Positions 30,669-43,124 of a stretch of DNA of 64,000 nucleotides are shown here, piece after piece. A model generated the notes under the pieces. The model was not told the origin of the DNA and made no database searches. It saw only the letters and a list, made by a program, of their open reading frames with translations. Every line of letters begins with the position of its first letter. The first letter of the stretch is position 1. The position numbers were made by a program, and so were the translations under genes. Location: contig NC_053139.1 of assembly GCF_016808335.1 (NCBI RefSeq), forward strand, positions 20,336,782 through 20,400,781. The letters are read 5' to 3'. The stretch comes from Panicum virgatum. Taxonomy: Eukaryota > Streptophyta > Magnoliopsida > Poales > Poaceae.

Positions 30669-33175
30669 TGAAAGGTTCTTGTTTGGTTTTGATAATTGAG
30701 TGACAACATTAGGTGGACTAATAATGTGGCATATGGAGATACACAGGTGATTAGTCCACAGGTGATGATGAGAAGGAGCTCATTGCATATGAGACATGAC
30801 ATAGAGTCATGTGACTAAGGTGAAGAAGATCAAGATAAGGTTTGGCTTGATGGACCGGTTGCAATAGTGAAGGGCAAGTCAAGGCTTTGAAGCGATGGAC
30901 CGCGAGGTGGTGAAGCTTGAGCAAAACTTGGCACCGATGGACCGAGGCGACGGTGAAGAGCAAGCAAGGTCAAGATCGATGGACCAAAGAGGTCATGTGA
31001 TGATATGGAGTGGATCATATCATTCTAAGAAGATCAAGCCAAATGTTGACCCATAATGATGATCAAAAGGCTTGATGGAGTTTGGTGCTTGTGTGGCATC
31101 GACATTTGAGAAGATGAAATGGAATGTGCAAGGCAAATGTATGACTTGTAGGGCATTTTATTTCACCGGTCAAAAGTTGTATATAGAAGTGCATGACCGG
31201 ATTTAGGATAGATGGCCGTACTATCAAGAGGGGCAAACTTGTTTGCATATCGGTTATCTAGTCCACTTTAGCGATCTAACTTTGCGATGTGTTAGGATTG
31301 AGTGGTTCTGTGAGAGAAAGTGAAAATCCTTTAAAAAATGTTTGTGAAAATGCTAACTAAGGATTAAAGGTGTTGATCATCCCGTGGGAGATCATTTGGA
31401 GTTGGCATGCTTTAGAAAAAAGGATTTGTGTTATGCTCCTAACTGTGTTTTGGATTATTTATTCTGTTGGGTTGTGTAGCCCTCTGAATAAGCTTTCCAA
31501 AATGTCCAAGATCATTGAAATCGGAGTTCGGAGCTAAGAGTTATGGCCGTTTTACCGAGGTTCATTTCTGCTGGAAATGGACCTGCGGACGGTCTGCTTC
31601 AGGATGGCAGACGGTCCGTCGTTATCTCGTTTGAGCTCGAACAAAATCGTTCTTAGCTCTGGGTGGTGTCCGAAATTGTACTGCGGATGGTCCGGCCCTT
31701 GGGGGCGGACGGTCCGCCTCCTACCGAAAATTCTAGGACAGAAACTCTGCGGTTTCTGTGTGTGCTCACAGGTTGAATGGATGACGGTCCACCCCAGGGG
31801 TGCGGACAGTCTGCCGGTCACTTCCAGATTTAGTTAGATATGTTTTCAAATCGGTGGGTTTGAAGTTTTGAACCGCGGACGGTCCGCCCCAGGGGCGCGG
31901 ACAGTCCGCCCGGGGCTCTAACGGTTGACTCTGACATGCATTCATTGCAGTTCTAGCCGTTAGGTTTGAATGGCGGACCGTCCGGTTTTTGTGAGGTGGA
32001 CAGTCCACGAAAACTCTATTTCGCCGGGTTTTTGAGGTAATGGCTAGTTTGGGGCTTCCCTCTACAAATAGAGGTTGTGGCCAGCCATTTCGTGGTCTTG
32101 GCATCCTTGGGACTCAGTCTCCATGCTTGGGGAGTGCTAGATAGCCTCTAACTCACTTGTGCTTGTAAAGAGTGTGATCCAATTGCGAGTGAGCAATTCT
32201 AGTGCGTTGCATTGAGAGATTGCAAGAGTGTGGCACTAGGTGATCGAGTTGTAAGCTCGTGGAGCTTGTTACTCTTGGAGGTTGCCACCTCCTAGACGGC
32301 TTGGTGGCATGTCTCCGTCGTGAAGCCCGCAAGAAGATTGTGCGGTGCTCCGGAGAAGTGATTGTGAGCAGTATTGTGCTCACCCCGCGGGAGCCGCGAA
32401 GAGCAATTCTAGTTGAGCGAGACACGAAGAGCAACAAGTGGTCCGGCCGAATCATGTGCTAGAGCTCGGTGTGAGCACTCCACGTGGGAGAGTGTGACTT
32501 GAGAGTCACCACTAGCAAGAGGATCGGCGGCAACCTTGGAACTTGTCTCAACGAGGACTAGCTTGGTGGCAATTAAGTGAACCTCGAGATAAAATTCACC
32601 GTGTCAACTTTGTCAACTCTTCTCGGTGGTTTGCATTCTCCAAATTTCAAGCCTTGTATTTACATCCATATATATCTTGTGCTTGTGTAGTCGCTCTAGT
32701 GTTTAGTTAGCTTGTGTAGCTTGCTAAACATCTTCTTGCTTGCGTAGTATAGAAGTAAAGATCTTAGTGTAACTAACTATAATTAGTTGCCTTGCTTAGT
32801 TTGTGTAGCTAGGTAAGTTTGAGCCTTTGGATTTGGCTTGTGTAGCCTTTGTCCATTGTGCATCTAGTGAGCTTAGGTTGGCTTTGTGCTTTTGCTCATT
32901 AGATTTGAGTAGGAGCTCCCCCGGTGTGTGAAGTACTAGTGCTTAGGTTTGAGTGACCTTGCATTAGAATTGGTTAGGTGAGCTCTAGTTAGCCCGATGC
33001 TCCTTTTACTTTGTGTAGGATCTTTTGGAGGTGCCTTAGAGTTATAGTTAGAGGGGTGAAATCTTGGCTAAGCGAATAGTGTCAATTTCGCACAAGTTTC
33101 GGTTAGCCTGGGCGATTAGTTTTAGAAAGGACTATTCACCCCCCCTCTAGTCCGCCATCTCAACCCTACACAAGT
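30664..33175 (+). mobile_element. Solo LTR, 2.5 kb (SIRE/Maximus-like), with 5-bp TSD
   Basis: CAAGT is duplicated at 30664-30668 and 33171-33175. The insert (30669-33170) starts TGAAAGGTTCTTG and ends CAACCCTACA, and has no internal coding domain. The wording of the ends is typical of long grass SIRE-like LTRs. A solo LTR is left when recombination between two LTRs deletes the rest of an element. It contains about ten copies of a palindromic motif (see findings). Confidence 0.82.
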
Positions 33176-33232
33176 GCTATTCTTGACGAGCCATCCACCT
33201 ATCATGAGGCTTCTCTCATTCCGGAATGGCAG
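33176..33232 (+). pseudogene. Copia coding island between two insertions
   Basis: Only about 57 bases of copia sequence remain here, reading DEPSTYHEASLIPEWQ, the usual start of the reverse transcriptase region. The next copia codons (AAMSEELAALERIG) are found at 49589, proving that both flanking elements inserted in one copia copy. Confidence 0.85.
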
Positions 33233-34716
33233 TGTCGGTGCCCTGACCCGGGGGTCCGGATCCCAACTAGTAAATGCTGCGTGTTTCCTCGTCCCAGATG
33301 TTGATGCAAGAGGCAACACAGTAAAGCACGGGTTTATCCTGGTTCCGGCCGCGGGGCCGTACGTCCAGCAAAGGGGGTGTGCGAGGGCACTATATTATCT
33401 TGCACCGGAGGTGCCTGTAGTAGGGGGTACATACAAGGCAAGAGAGGGAGGGAAGCTCCCAGGTCTCTGCTAGAGGAGGAGCTGACTGAGGCGAGTGCCA
33501 ATATCGAGTGCCGAGCGTGGTGCTCGTGTGAGGATGATCGCGAAAACGTCCAAGGTGACGATGGCCATCCCCCTTAAAGGGTGCCCGTCTCTTCCTTTTA
33601 TAGTCACAAGGAAGGACGGTGTACATGCACAGGGGATCGTGGAAGTCGTCGTCTTCCCCCAAATCGCGGGGGTGCAGTGGTCGAATACTGTAGGAAGTAC
33701 ACTGTGGGGCATGGCGTCGGGCGTGGCAGTCGTCCTGGATATCGTCCTTGGTCTTGCGGGGATTGCGCCGGTGTCCTGCCAGCCCCAGCTGGCGGTGTGG
33801 TCGTCACTGTAGGGTGTATAGTCTTCCAAACGTGGCATTCCGTGGGCCCTGCGGGTCAGGGTCCTGCATGCTCCAGCGGTGGCGGGGCACGCGGCGGTCC
33901 CGGACCCCCCTTAATAAAGTGCTAGTGCGCGCACTAAGGAGGTTTGAGGGTTGCGTGGCGGTCCTGGACCTCTTGAGGGGGCAGGTCCAGGACTCCGACT
34001 GCGTGTGCTGAGCGTCCCTCCTGGAGGGGCACGTGGCGTCGCCGGACCCCTTCCCAAGCAGGAGGTGGGTCCGGGTCCATGCGTGGGATGAGGTGGAGTC
34101 CGGACGGCTGGAGTTAGCAGAATAATACGGGAGCAGTGCCGAGCGCGTCTCGTCCCGCGCCGCAGGTCTCACAGTGCTGCCACAGCGTCCGGGATGGCGG
34201 AGCAGTGACCGGAGTTGGCGGATGGGACTCAGATCACAGCCACTGTGGCGAATGGCGGCCTGACGCCATCTGTCTTGAGCACTGGGGAGGAGTGGTTGGC
34301 ATTCAATGCCTCCGTACGGCGGGCGGTTGAGCGGCGGGGCCGTTTGTCCCTTACGCCGAGGGGTGGCCTCGAGCGAGGCAGAGATGAGTTACCTGCTCGA
34401 GGGAGGTTTGCTTCCCTCTAGCGAGGCGGAGATGATTTGCCCGCTCGAGGGTAGATTCGCTACCCTCGAGCGAGGTGGAGATGCGGGGCGCAGTCGAGGG
34501 TCCCGATGGGAGCCCTCGAGCGAGGCGGAGGTCGTCCCGCGGGCCCGAGAGGGGTGCGAATGGGCCGCATGCTGGGCTTCTTTGAGTCCTTTCCTTTCTT
34601 CCATATTGGAAGGAGGTCGTGGGCCTTCGTGGGCCCAGTTGCCTTAACACGTGTTTGCATTTTTCAGAGTGATTTTAGTACCCCAATTAGGGTGTCCGTA
34701 ATCGTGGTACCCGACA
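33233..34716 (-). repeat. Gypsy 3' LTR (left copy)
   Basis: 1484 bp, TGTCGGTGCCCTGACCCGG at the left edge and GTACCCGACA at the right edge. About nine mismatches to the other LTR in the first 250 bases by eye. A minus-strand TATA (TATAAAAGG) is at 33594-33602. The polypurine tract on the minus strand, ACGGGGGCTAC, adjoins it at 34717-34727. Confidence 0.93.
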
Positions 34717-37332
34717 GTAGCCCCCGTGGCTTTGGTCGAGTCAAGGGTGCCGGCCAAAGGGTAATTCGGCAATTTCTCCCTTGACGTGATCGGTCAATGT
34801 CGTGCACCCGCCAGGCGCGCCTGAGCGCCAGCCCGGCGGATGTGACAACTCATCGGTCGAGGTATTGCGCCTGCGGGGAGAGTACTTCGAGGCGCGTGCC
34901 TTTTTGTTTGTTTGTTCCGGGGACAAGATGTGTCCGTGCGTTGAGGGGGCCAGGGCGACGATGGCGCCTGCTGCTCAGCAGCTGGCGCTTTCATCGCGCT
35001 GTCCCGCGCTCAGGGCCTTGGCCCCGCTCTCCCTGGTTGCCTTGTGGCGCGCCATTCGAGGGCGGTCGGTCTGTGCCGATGCTACGCCGCTTAGCGTCCA
35101 GGGGCTCAGCTTCGCTTTATTTTGTTCGGTCGCATCTCGGCACGGTAACCGAGGGCATCCTTTGCTCGTGGAGTGTCGCGCCATCACGGGCGGTCCAAGC
35201 CCTTGTCCTTCGACAGGCTTGAAGCTTGGCGCCCGACGCAGCTATAAATAGGGGTCGTGGGGTTCCTGTCCTCTCCAACTTCCCTGCTCTTCTTCCAGCA
35301 TCGCCTAAGTCTAGTAATGTTTTCCTTTGCCTTTCGTGACCGACCCCTAGATGGGGTAGCCTGACTTTTTTAGGCTTTGGTGCTAGAAGAATGCTTGCGA
35401 GCGGCGGGGAAAAGCCGGAGAGGTCGTGCGCACCATCCCTCAGCTTCAGTGGGATCAGCAGAAGAGCATTGGGCCCGTGGGGTCCTGCTCCTGCGATGTC
35501 CCCTAGCCTGAAGGGGGATGGAGACGCCTGACCATGGCGTTAGTGCCAGGTTTGGTGGCTGTTCTTCACGTCGTCCCCCCCGGCAACAAGTTTGCTCTCG
35601 GGGAGACGGTGCGGAGGGTGCTGTCCGCCAGGTCAACCCCCCGCATAGTCTTCGGTGGAGGAGATGCTAGAAGAAAGCTTGCGAGGAGAGCATCTCGCTG
35701 GACCCGCGCGGCCTGGGGGCTGTTCCTCGCATCACTAGCAGCCTGGTCGTCGCGTCAGCCTAGGGCTCGGTGCCTTTCTTCATCGCTCGCTCCTCCCCAA
35801 GACAGGGAAAATTGACACGCAGGTGACAACGTGTTTGTACTTTTCGACGGCTTCGCGCCGGTAACCCTTTGTAATCTTTATTTGCGTTGAGCAATAAAGT
35901 CCCTTTCTCCTTTACGGGGAGGATAACCGAGGGTATAAGGATGTAAAGAGAGTTACTACCCTTGAATATGTGTGAAGTCTCCTTCGTGGGGGCGTGTTAG
36001 CGCATCCGCGGGTGTAGCCCCCGAGGCCTTGGAGGAGTGTTTGTACTCGTCCAAGGGCTATAACATCGCCCTGCTGGGTTGCTTTACTGGGGTGGCCGTC
36101 CAGCGTCTTTTTCAGCCAGCAATGGCACTCTTTCAGCCGCCCTCGGCATTCTCCATGCTGGTACAGCGATCCGGCGTTCAGCTTAACCGTCAGGCGGGCG
36201 CGCGTTAATAGTGGGGGATTTGGTTGGACCCGTGGAACTTCACAATCGACGATCGTCGACTTACTCGAGGGTGCGGCCTGAGCCGCAGTGTGCGAGGAGC
36301 CCCCGAGCCCCGGCCTACGTGAAGGCGTTCAGGGGAACCCTCGTCTTTGATTACGACCCTCGTCGCCCTTTCGCAGGGAGGAGGGGTGAAGCGCACCATG
36401 CTACCCATGCCCGGGCCGCGAGCTATGGCTGCTTCAGTGAGCTGTTAGCGGGTAGTTCAAGCGGACGTCCGTGCCCCGTTCGATAAGGGTCGGCTCGTGG
36501 TCCATGGACACGTCACATAAAGCGCTTGCGAAGGTTCGCTAGGCGGGGCTCGGACCAGTTCGATAGGGTCCGAGGGCTCGATGCTCTCTCTCGATGGGAT
36601 CCCCCTTCTAGGCACCCTCGACTGGCCTTGAACACTGTGTAGGGTGTCTCAAACTCCGCGTTCGACGGTAGCTTGTACAGCACATCCATGCAGTCCCTGA
36701 CTCTGGCGATCTGGGGCGCCTGTCGAACCCCCGACGGGCCAGGCTTCGAACCCCTGATCAGTAAGGCTTCGGAATGTGATTCCTTCGAGGGTAAAGAGAC
36801 CCCGGAAGGAATATTCCGTCATGATTCGAGAACGGCGCGGAGTCGCTGGTCAAGCGCACGGGTCTTCCACTGGTTGTGGGCGACGTGGCCCGATTCGTGT
36901 AGTGCGGTGCGGGCGCGCCTTTTCAGGCGGCAGCCTCGGGCAGACGAAGCGGCGTGGGTGGCGGCTAACGGATGGGACAGTGCAATAGTCGCGCCGCGCC
37001 CGCCGGTTACCGTGCCGCAGTTATTGCTGTGTGCGCACGTGGGAGACTCCGCGGTCGTGGGGCCCCAGCCGTCAGCGACAGCAAAATCTACCGCAGTCAA
37101 TGCGGTAGATTCGGGCTGTGGCTGCGGACCCGCCCGTCGCGGTGAATAAAAACGAAGAGGAAAGGGTTGTTTGGGCTCACCTGGCTATTTGCCTTCGTCT
37201 CACTTTGCCTTCCCCGCGCTCCCATGCATCCTGAGCGCGCAGCCAAGTGCGAAAGGAGGAAGAAGAAGGAGTGAGAGCGCACCTTAACCATTCCTCAGCC
37301 TTCATTCCCACATCCCCCCGCGACTAGAAGAG
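34717..37332 (+). other. Gypsy 3' non-coding region; candidate antisense promoter and leader
   Basis: GC-rich, no recognised domain. ORFs on both strands look like composition effects. It contains the plus-strand TATA at 35243 and a C/T-rich leader directly before the antisense ORF start codon at 37333. Confidence 0.5.
35243..35250 (+). promoter_or_regulatory. TATA box on the strand of the antisense ORF
   Basis: GCTATAAATAGGGG is a strong plant TATA box pointing toward the antisense ORF. About 40 bases downstream comes a C/T-rich leader (CTCTCCAACTTCCCTGCTC). The distance to the ORF start is 2.1 kb, so a leader intron would be needed if it serves that ORF. Confidence 0.4.
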
Positions 37333-40300
37333 ATGTCGGACATCCAGGAGCCATTGCCGTGGGGGAAATCCTCCGCCACCGTGGCGGTTATGGAGCAGTT
37401 GGTCGCCGACCGGCTGTTGCCGCTGAACCCCGACTTGGGAGCGCCGGCATGGATCTCCCCGCTGCCAGAGGAGACCGAGCCGAAGCCTCCCCTGGGCTAT
37501 GTTGTGAGCTTCGTGCGTCTTCATGAGCGAGGCATCGGCGTCCCCGTCTGTAGGTTCATGCGGGCTGTGGTCTTCGTCGCCGTCTGCGAGGGGTACCTCG
37601 GCATTGAAGCCCATTGGGATCTATGGATCCATCTGTTCCACGGTGAACTCTTCGTCGAGAACGCGTGGGCCAACCGAAGCAGTTCGCGCGCGCTGGTGGC
37701 CTAACGCTCCATGTACGCCCGTACCGGAAGAACCTCTACATCCCCAGCAAGATGACGACGAACAACACCGGGTGGAGTCGAGGGTGGTTCTACCTTTGGA
37801 ACTACAGCGGCGTGCTCCCGGCGTTCACCAACAGGGTACTCCGGGAGCGACCACCGAAGTGGGACTGGGGGGTGTCGCCCTTAGCGCAACAAGCCAAGCT
37901 CGGAGTCCTCACCGACGCGCTGGCGCACCTGGCGAAGAAGGGGTTGACGGCAGCAGCCGTCATCGCAAACTTTCACCGGCAGAGGGTGATCCCTCTCATG
38001 GAGAGGGTCCTGCCGATCTTCAAGCTCACCCCCGGGACCCAGGCTTCGGGCTCGAGGACGGCGGTCGAGCTGCTTCCCCGCAACACCGCCGCCCGGAGGG
38101 CGAGGTACGCGGTGGCGGAGTTCCCCCACGACCCCGAGGATCTTTGGAGGATCAAGATGCGCCCCGAGGCGGGGTACATTTCCCTGGTGAGTCCTGATTC
38201 CAGATTCGTCGCGTGTCTTGTGCGGTCCCTTTTCCCGCCCCCTGACTTCAACTCGGTCGTGCTTTGCAGGGGTTGAAGTGCCACCCCTCGAGGCCTCCGG
38301 TCCCGGAAGAGCGCCAAATCAACCGCCTGTACGCAGAGGCGATGAAGAGGCGGAAGGACGCGGCGGAGGCGAAGGCCGAGAGGAAGAGGAAGAGGAAGGC
38401 GAAGCATGACAAGGTGTGCAAGATCGCTCGCGCGGAGGGGAAACCGCGGCCTGCCATGCCCGAGTCCACGAATGAGGAGGAGGAAGATGCCTCGGATGCC
38501 GAGGGCCACCTCCTGGGGGACTACGGGGCAGCAGCGGGTGCGAGTCCCCCGCCGACCTATCAGTGGGATGCCGACGAGGGGGCTCCAGTAGCGCCGGAAG
38601 AAACAAGGACCGCGGCGGAGTCGTCGGTGGATCCGTCCCTCGAGGGAGCAGAGCGGGAGTCGTCCCCTCCGGCGGCGGGTGAGGAGACACCCGTGCCCCG
38701 GGTGCTGATTCGTGGCGATGAGTCTGCGGCGGGTGCGGAGACGCCCGTGCTGACAGCCTCGAGGCACCAGGCAGACCCGAGGGCGGCGCCCTCGGGACAG
38801 TCTTCGAGTGGCGGCGCGGTGCCGCGGGCCCGAAGAAGCGGTACGAGAAAGCGGAGTATGAGCGCTCAATCCGGGTAAATAGACTTGGATTTCGTTCCTG
38901 TTGTCTGTTTGATCTATTTCTCGATCCCGTTGTCCTCAACTTTTGTTTCCCGGTTTCCAGCCCTGGGGCCATTGCCAAGGATGTGGTCCAACTCGCCCCA
39001 ACTAAGGCCCTCAAGACCGGGGCATGCAATACGCCGCACGCGGCGCCACAGCCCCTGCCTGCCGTAGACCTCGTGACGGTGGCCGCGAAGCTGCGGGAGG
39101 CCATGGCTCGAGGGGCCGAGGTGGCCCAGCAAGCTCGACGTCGGCCAAAGCGGTGCTGAGGCAGCCGTTCAGGCTAACGACGTGGGGGAGACCGGCCAGG
39201 GTGGTGCAGACGGCACCGCCCGGCTGGACATCGAAGTTGAGGCCAGTTAGGGCGACGCGGCCAGCGCCGCCCGGCCGGTTACAGAAGGAGAAACTGGTGG
39301 GGGTGCGCAGGAGCACCCCGACGACCATGTGGAGGTGGAGACCCTCGTCCTCGAGCCCCCGAGGGCTGAGGCCGAGGGCGTCACAGAGGAGGAAACTGCG
39401 CTAAGGGCGCCGGGGGTGGAAGGAGCCCTCGTCTCGGAGCCCACCGAGGCCCGGGACGAGGGTATCGTCGCGGCGGTGCCGGTGCAAACGGCGCAAGGGA
39501 GCATAGTGCCGGTGGTGCAACTACCGGACAGCAGCGAGGAATACGGGGATTCGATGGACATTGACCCTGCTACTGCGGCAAGCGCCGCCACGCACATCGC
39601 CGAGTTTGCATCGGCCAGTGCGGATTTGCTCGAGGCGGGGACGTCCGAGGGGCTTCATCACGGGGCGATCATCCCGTCCGGGCTCCCCTCGGAGTTTCTC
39701 CGCAAAGAGCAAGATGAGGAGGAGGCCTGGAACGCGCAGCTCGACGTCGGCCGTGAGATCCTACAAGCCCTCGACCGCGCCTTCCAGCTCCATCAGAAGA
39801 CGGATTAATAGGTCAGCAAGGTAAATGTTTTCCCCTAAAAATTGCTCGAATTCGATTTGTCTTTAACGTGCTTTTACCCATGCCCTTCCACTTGCAGCGA
39901 CTGAGGGAAATCTCGCGCGAAAAGAGCGCTGAGATGACCCGGATGTACTCCCAGATGAGCTGGCTCGAGCAGCACAACGCCGAGTTAGTGCTCAAGAATA
40001 TTGAAGCCAATACTAAAATGGCGGATCTGGGAGCCCGTCAGCAGGCGCTTGAGGAGGATTTGGCGCGAGTTACCGATGAGCGGGACGTCCAAAGGGCCGC
40101 AGTAGAGCAGAAGGCTCGGGAGGCCGAGGCGCAGGCTGCCGAGCTGCAACGCCTTCGGACGGCACTCGAGTAGAAGGCTCGGGAAGCCGAGGCACAGAGC
40201 GCCGAGCTGCGGCGCCTCAGAATAGCGCTCGAGCAGCAAGAGACCGAGCTCCTCCATAAGGAGGTAACCGTTGTCACACTCACCGGGACCCTCCGGGAAA

Positions 40301-40962
40301 AGGGCGAAGCCCTCGAGGAGAAGGAGGTGGCCATCCAAAATGTGGAGGCCACCCTCAAGGAGAAGGAAAACTCCTTGTCCTCGCTCCAAGAGGCCGCCCG
40401 AGCCCAGAGGGAGGAGGCGCAAAAGAGCATCATGGGTAAGTACCTTCGAGTTTTTGTTGGTTTGTTTCTTTTCGCAACTTATGTTGATTCCCTTTGCTCT
40501 GAGCTGAGGTAGAAGGTGGCGGACGAGTCCGCGGCGAAGGAAGCAGTCCACACCGCACTCACTGCGGCGCAGGTGGAATTCGCTGAGCTGGGGCAAACTG
40601 CCGTGAGTGTGTGCCAAGGGCTCGAGGGGGAGGGTGCCGTCTCGGGCAGTTCGGTGATCAGCCGCCTGCGAGCGCTAGGCGGTCGGATTGCCGAACACGC
40701 CAAGAGCACCTTCCGCCTCAGTGTCCCGCGGGCCCTCACCGTGGCCTCAACGCACTACCTCATGGATCTCCAGAGGGTGTCGTCGGGGTACGTCGTCCCC
40801 GATGATGCTGATGCGGACGCCACGTCAGCCATTATAGACGATGCTGACGCAGCCGCGGAGGAGTTCGCCACAGTCCTCGCCGGAAAGCTCGAAGCTGACA
40901 TCCCTCCCTTAGCCGAATTCGACGTCGCTGAAGACCCGCAAGGGGGGGATGGTAGCCTGTAG
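37333..40962 (+). pseudogene. Antisense ORF of the gypsy element (putative gypsy-type transposon domain, PF04195-like)
   Basis: A gene on the strand opposite gag-pol. It starts MSDIQEPLPWG at 37333 and carries the segment GYVVSFVRLHERGIGVPV followed by WFYLWNYSGVLPAFTNRV, as in the grass 'putative gypsy type transposon' family. Plausible introns are 38187-38269, 38875-38960, 39821-39897 and 40436-40512, each GT-AG. The last two exons encode a long coiled coil with repeats of QKAREAEAQ. Damage: a frameshift near 37665, further frame changes around 39165-39330, a TAA near 39806 and a TAG at 40171. Its role in the element is unknown; the intact family product is not characterised biochemically to my knowledge. 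Confidence 0.78.
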
Positions 40963-41720
40963 GAAGTCTGGGCCTCGAAGCCCATGTAATAGATTAGCAT
41001 TTATTGTAATCGTACTTTGTAATCGTGCTTATAAATATAAGAAATTCGTTTTCATTGAATCGACTGTGTGGCCCATCGAGGCCTTGTGTGTTCGAGCCTT
41101 CATTTTCTTTACTTTATTTCCGTGTTCTCGTACGCGACTTAGATAAACTTCTGTGAGGAATTTCGCGTTCATAAGCAACGTAGGTGTAGAGTGGTGAGGG
41201 GGGTGCCGTATCTCGGAGGCGTAGGCGGCCCCACGACTCGGCCGGCCCCGTACCGTAGTTGCTTACGCCTCGCGTCCATTTTTTCTAAGTATACGAGAAG
41301 CTTAGGGGCGAGACGGAAATATTTCAAAAAAATGTTGGTGATTTTTGGGGACGTTCGGGGGTTCCCCCCATAGTAGCCCCCGAGGGAGGCTTGGCTTTGC
41401 CGAGGGTAAAGCCAGGCGTACCTCAGTGTTCGTGCGCATCCGAGCCTTCAAGGGTCCGGAAGGTTCCCAAAAATAAACAAGTAAAGCGTACTTCTTTATT
41501 ATTTCGGGAAATTGAAAATGCGAGTACAAACGATTTACAAATTGCTCGGAATTCTAAGGATAGAAGCGACGTAGCTGTTGTATGTTCCAAGCGTTGGTGA
41601 AGATTTCGCCGTTTTCGTTCGCCAGCTTGTACATGCCGGGTTTGAGCACCTCGGCGATTATGTACGGTCCTTCCCATGGCGGTGAGAGCTTGTGGCGGCC
41701 CCTGTTGTCCTGTCGAAGCC
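40963..41720. other. Gypsy spacer between antisense ORF and integrase 3' end
   Basis: The two convergent coding regions end here. No motif is recognised; the plus-strand side after 40962 is AT-richer (41000-41160), as expected of a 3' UTR. Confidence 0.4.
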
Positions 41721-43124
41721 TCAGCACCAAGTTCGCTTTGTCGAGGTCTCGGCACCGGACTCTCTGCGCCTGATACCTTCATAAAGACTGCTGGTAGCGC
41801 GCAGAGTGTAGGAGCGCCACGTCTCGAGCCTCGTCCACTTGATCCATCGAGTCCTTTGCGGGCTCACTGGTTTTGCTGCTATTTGGTATGCCTTGAGCCT
41901 TGGCGACTCGTACTCCAAGTCTGTGGGGAGTATGGCCTCGGCGCCATAGACGAGGAAGAACGGGGTAAAGCCCGTGGCTCTGCTTGGGGTCATCCTCAGG
42001 CTCCAAATGACCGAGGGTAGCTCCGTGAGCCACCTCCGGCTAAATCTGTTTAATTTGTTGAAGATTCTTGGCTTCAGTCCCTGGAGGATCATGCCATTGG
42101 CACGCTCCACTTGCCCGTTCGTCTGTGGGTGTGTCACAGCCGACTAGTCCACACGTATGTGGAAACTGTCGCAGAATGCCAAGAACTTCTTGCCTGTGAA
42201 CTGGGTGCCGTTGTCGGTGATGATTGAGTTCGGGATCCCGAACCTGAAGACGATGTCGGTAAAGAACAGAACCGCTTGCTCAGATTTAATCTTGCCGATG
42301 GGTCGAGCCTCGATCCACTTGGAGAATTTGTCGACTGCCACCAGCAAGTGGGTGAAGCCCCCGGGCGCCTTCTGCAGCGGACCGACGAGGTCCAGTCCCC
42401 ACACGGCAAACAGCCACATGATGGGGATGGTCTGCAGAGCATGGGCCAGGAGATGTGTTTTTCGAGCGTAGAACTGGCAACCCTCGCAGGTCCGCACGAC
42501 GTCGGTGGCATCGGCGACTGCGGTGGGCCAGTAAAAACCTTGCCGAAACGCGTTACCCACGAGGGTACGTGGCGCGGCATGGTGGCCGCAGAAGCCAGCG
42601 TGGATGTCGCAGATCTGCTCCTTGCCCTCGGGAATGGGGATGCATCGCTGCAGAATGCCCGAGGGACTGCGCTTGTATAGCTCGTGGTTGATTAAGATGA
42701 AGGACTTGGCCCGCCTAGCGAGGCGCCGCGCCTGAGTGCGGTTCGAGGGTAGGACCCCTCGAATCATCTAGTCGAGGTACTGGGCGCGCCAATCTTGAGA
42801 AGTGGGGGCCTCGTCGACTTCCATTGCTTCGGCCTCGTCTGCGGAGGTGGTCCCGAAGTCAATGTCCATGGGCTCGGCCTCGTCCGCCGGGGGGTTCCCA
42901 TTGGAGGGCCCGGCGGTCGAGGGGCCCGGCTCCGCCGGATCCTTGAATTCGATGGAGGGCTTGGAGATGTCGCGAGCGAAGATGTTCGGGGGGACGGTGG
43001 TTCGCCCCGACGCGATCTTGGCTAGTTCGTCGGCATCCTCGTTGTACTTGCATGGGACATGATTGAGTTTTAGGCTGTCGAACTTGTCTTCGAGGTAGTG
43101 CACTGCATTGCAGTATGCCTCCAT
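41721..43124 (-). pseudogene. Gypsy integrase and preceding linker
   Basis: Integrase inserts the cDNA into host DNA. On the minus strand the zinc-binding N-terminus has HAGFCGHHAAPRTL followed by CEGCQFYARK (HHCC type). The core shows GLDLVGPL (first Asp), ITDNGTQF (second Asp) and HPQTNGQVERANG (Glu). A TAG at 42144 splits the core just before HPQTNGQ, where the family has a Trp codon, and another at 42768 precedes the start of the domain. The C-terminal part ends near 41721. Confidence 0.88.

Noticed and set aside
33470..34660. ORFs in the gypsy LTRs, such as the SLEGS/ARG-repeat frames
   Set aside because: They lie inside both LTRs and arise from the CTCGAG repeats; LTRs of this family are not coding.
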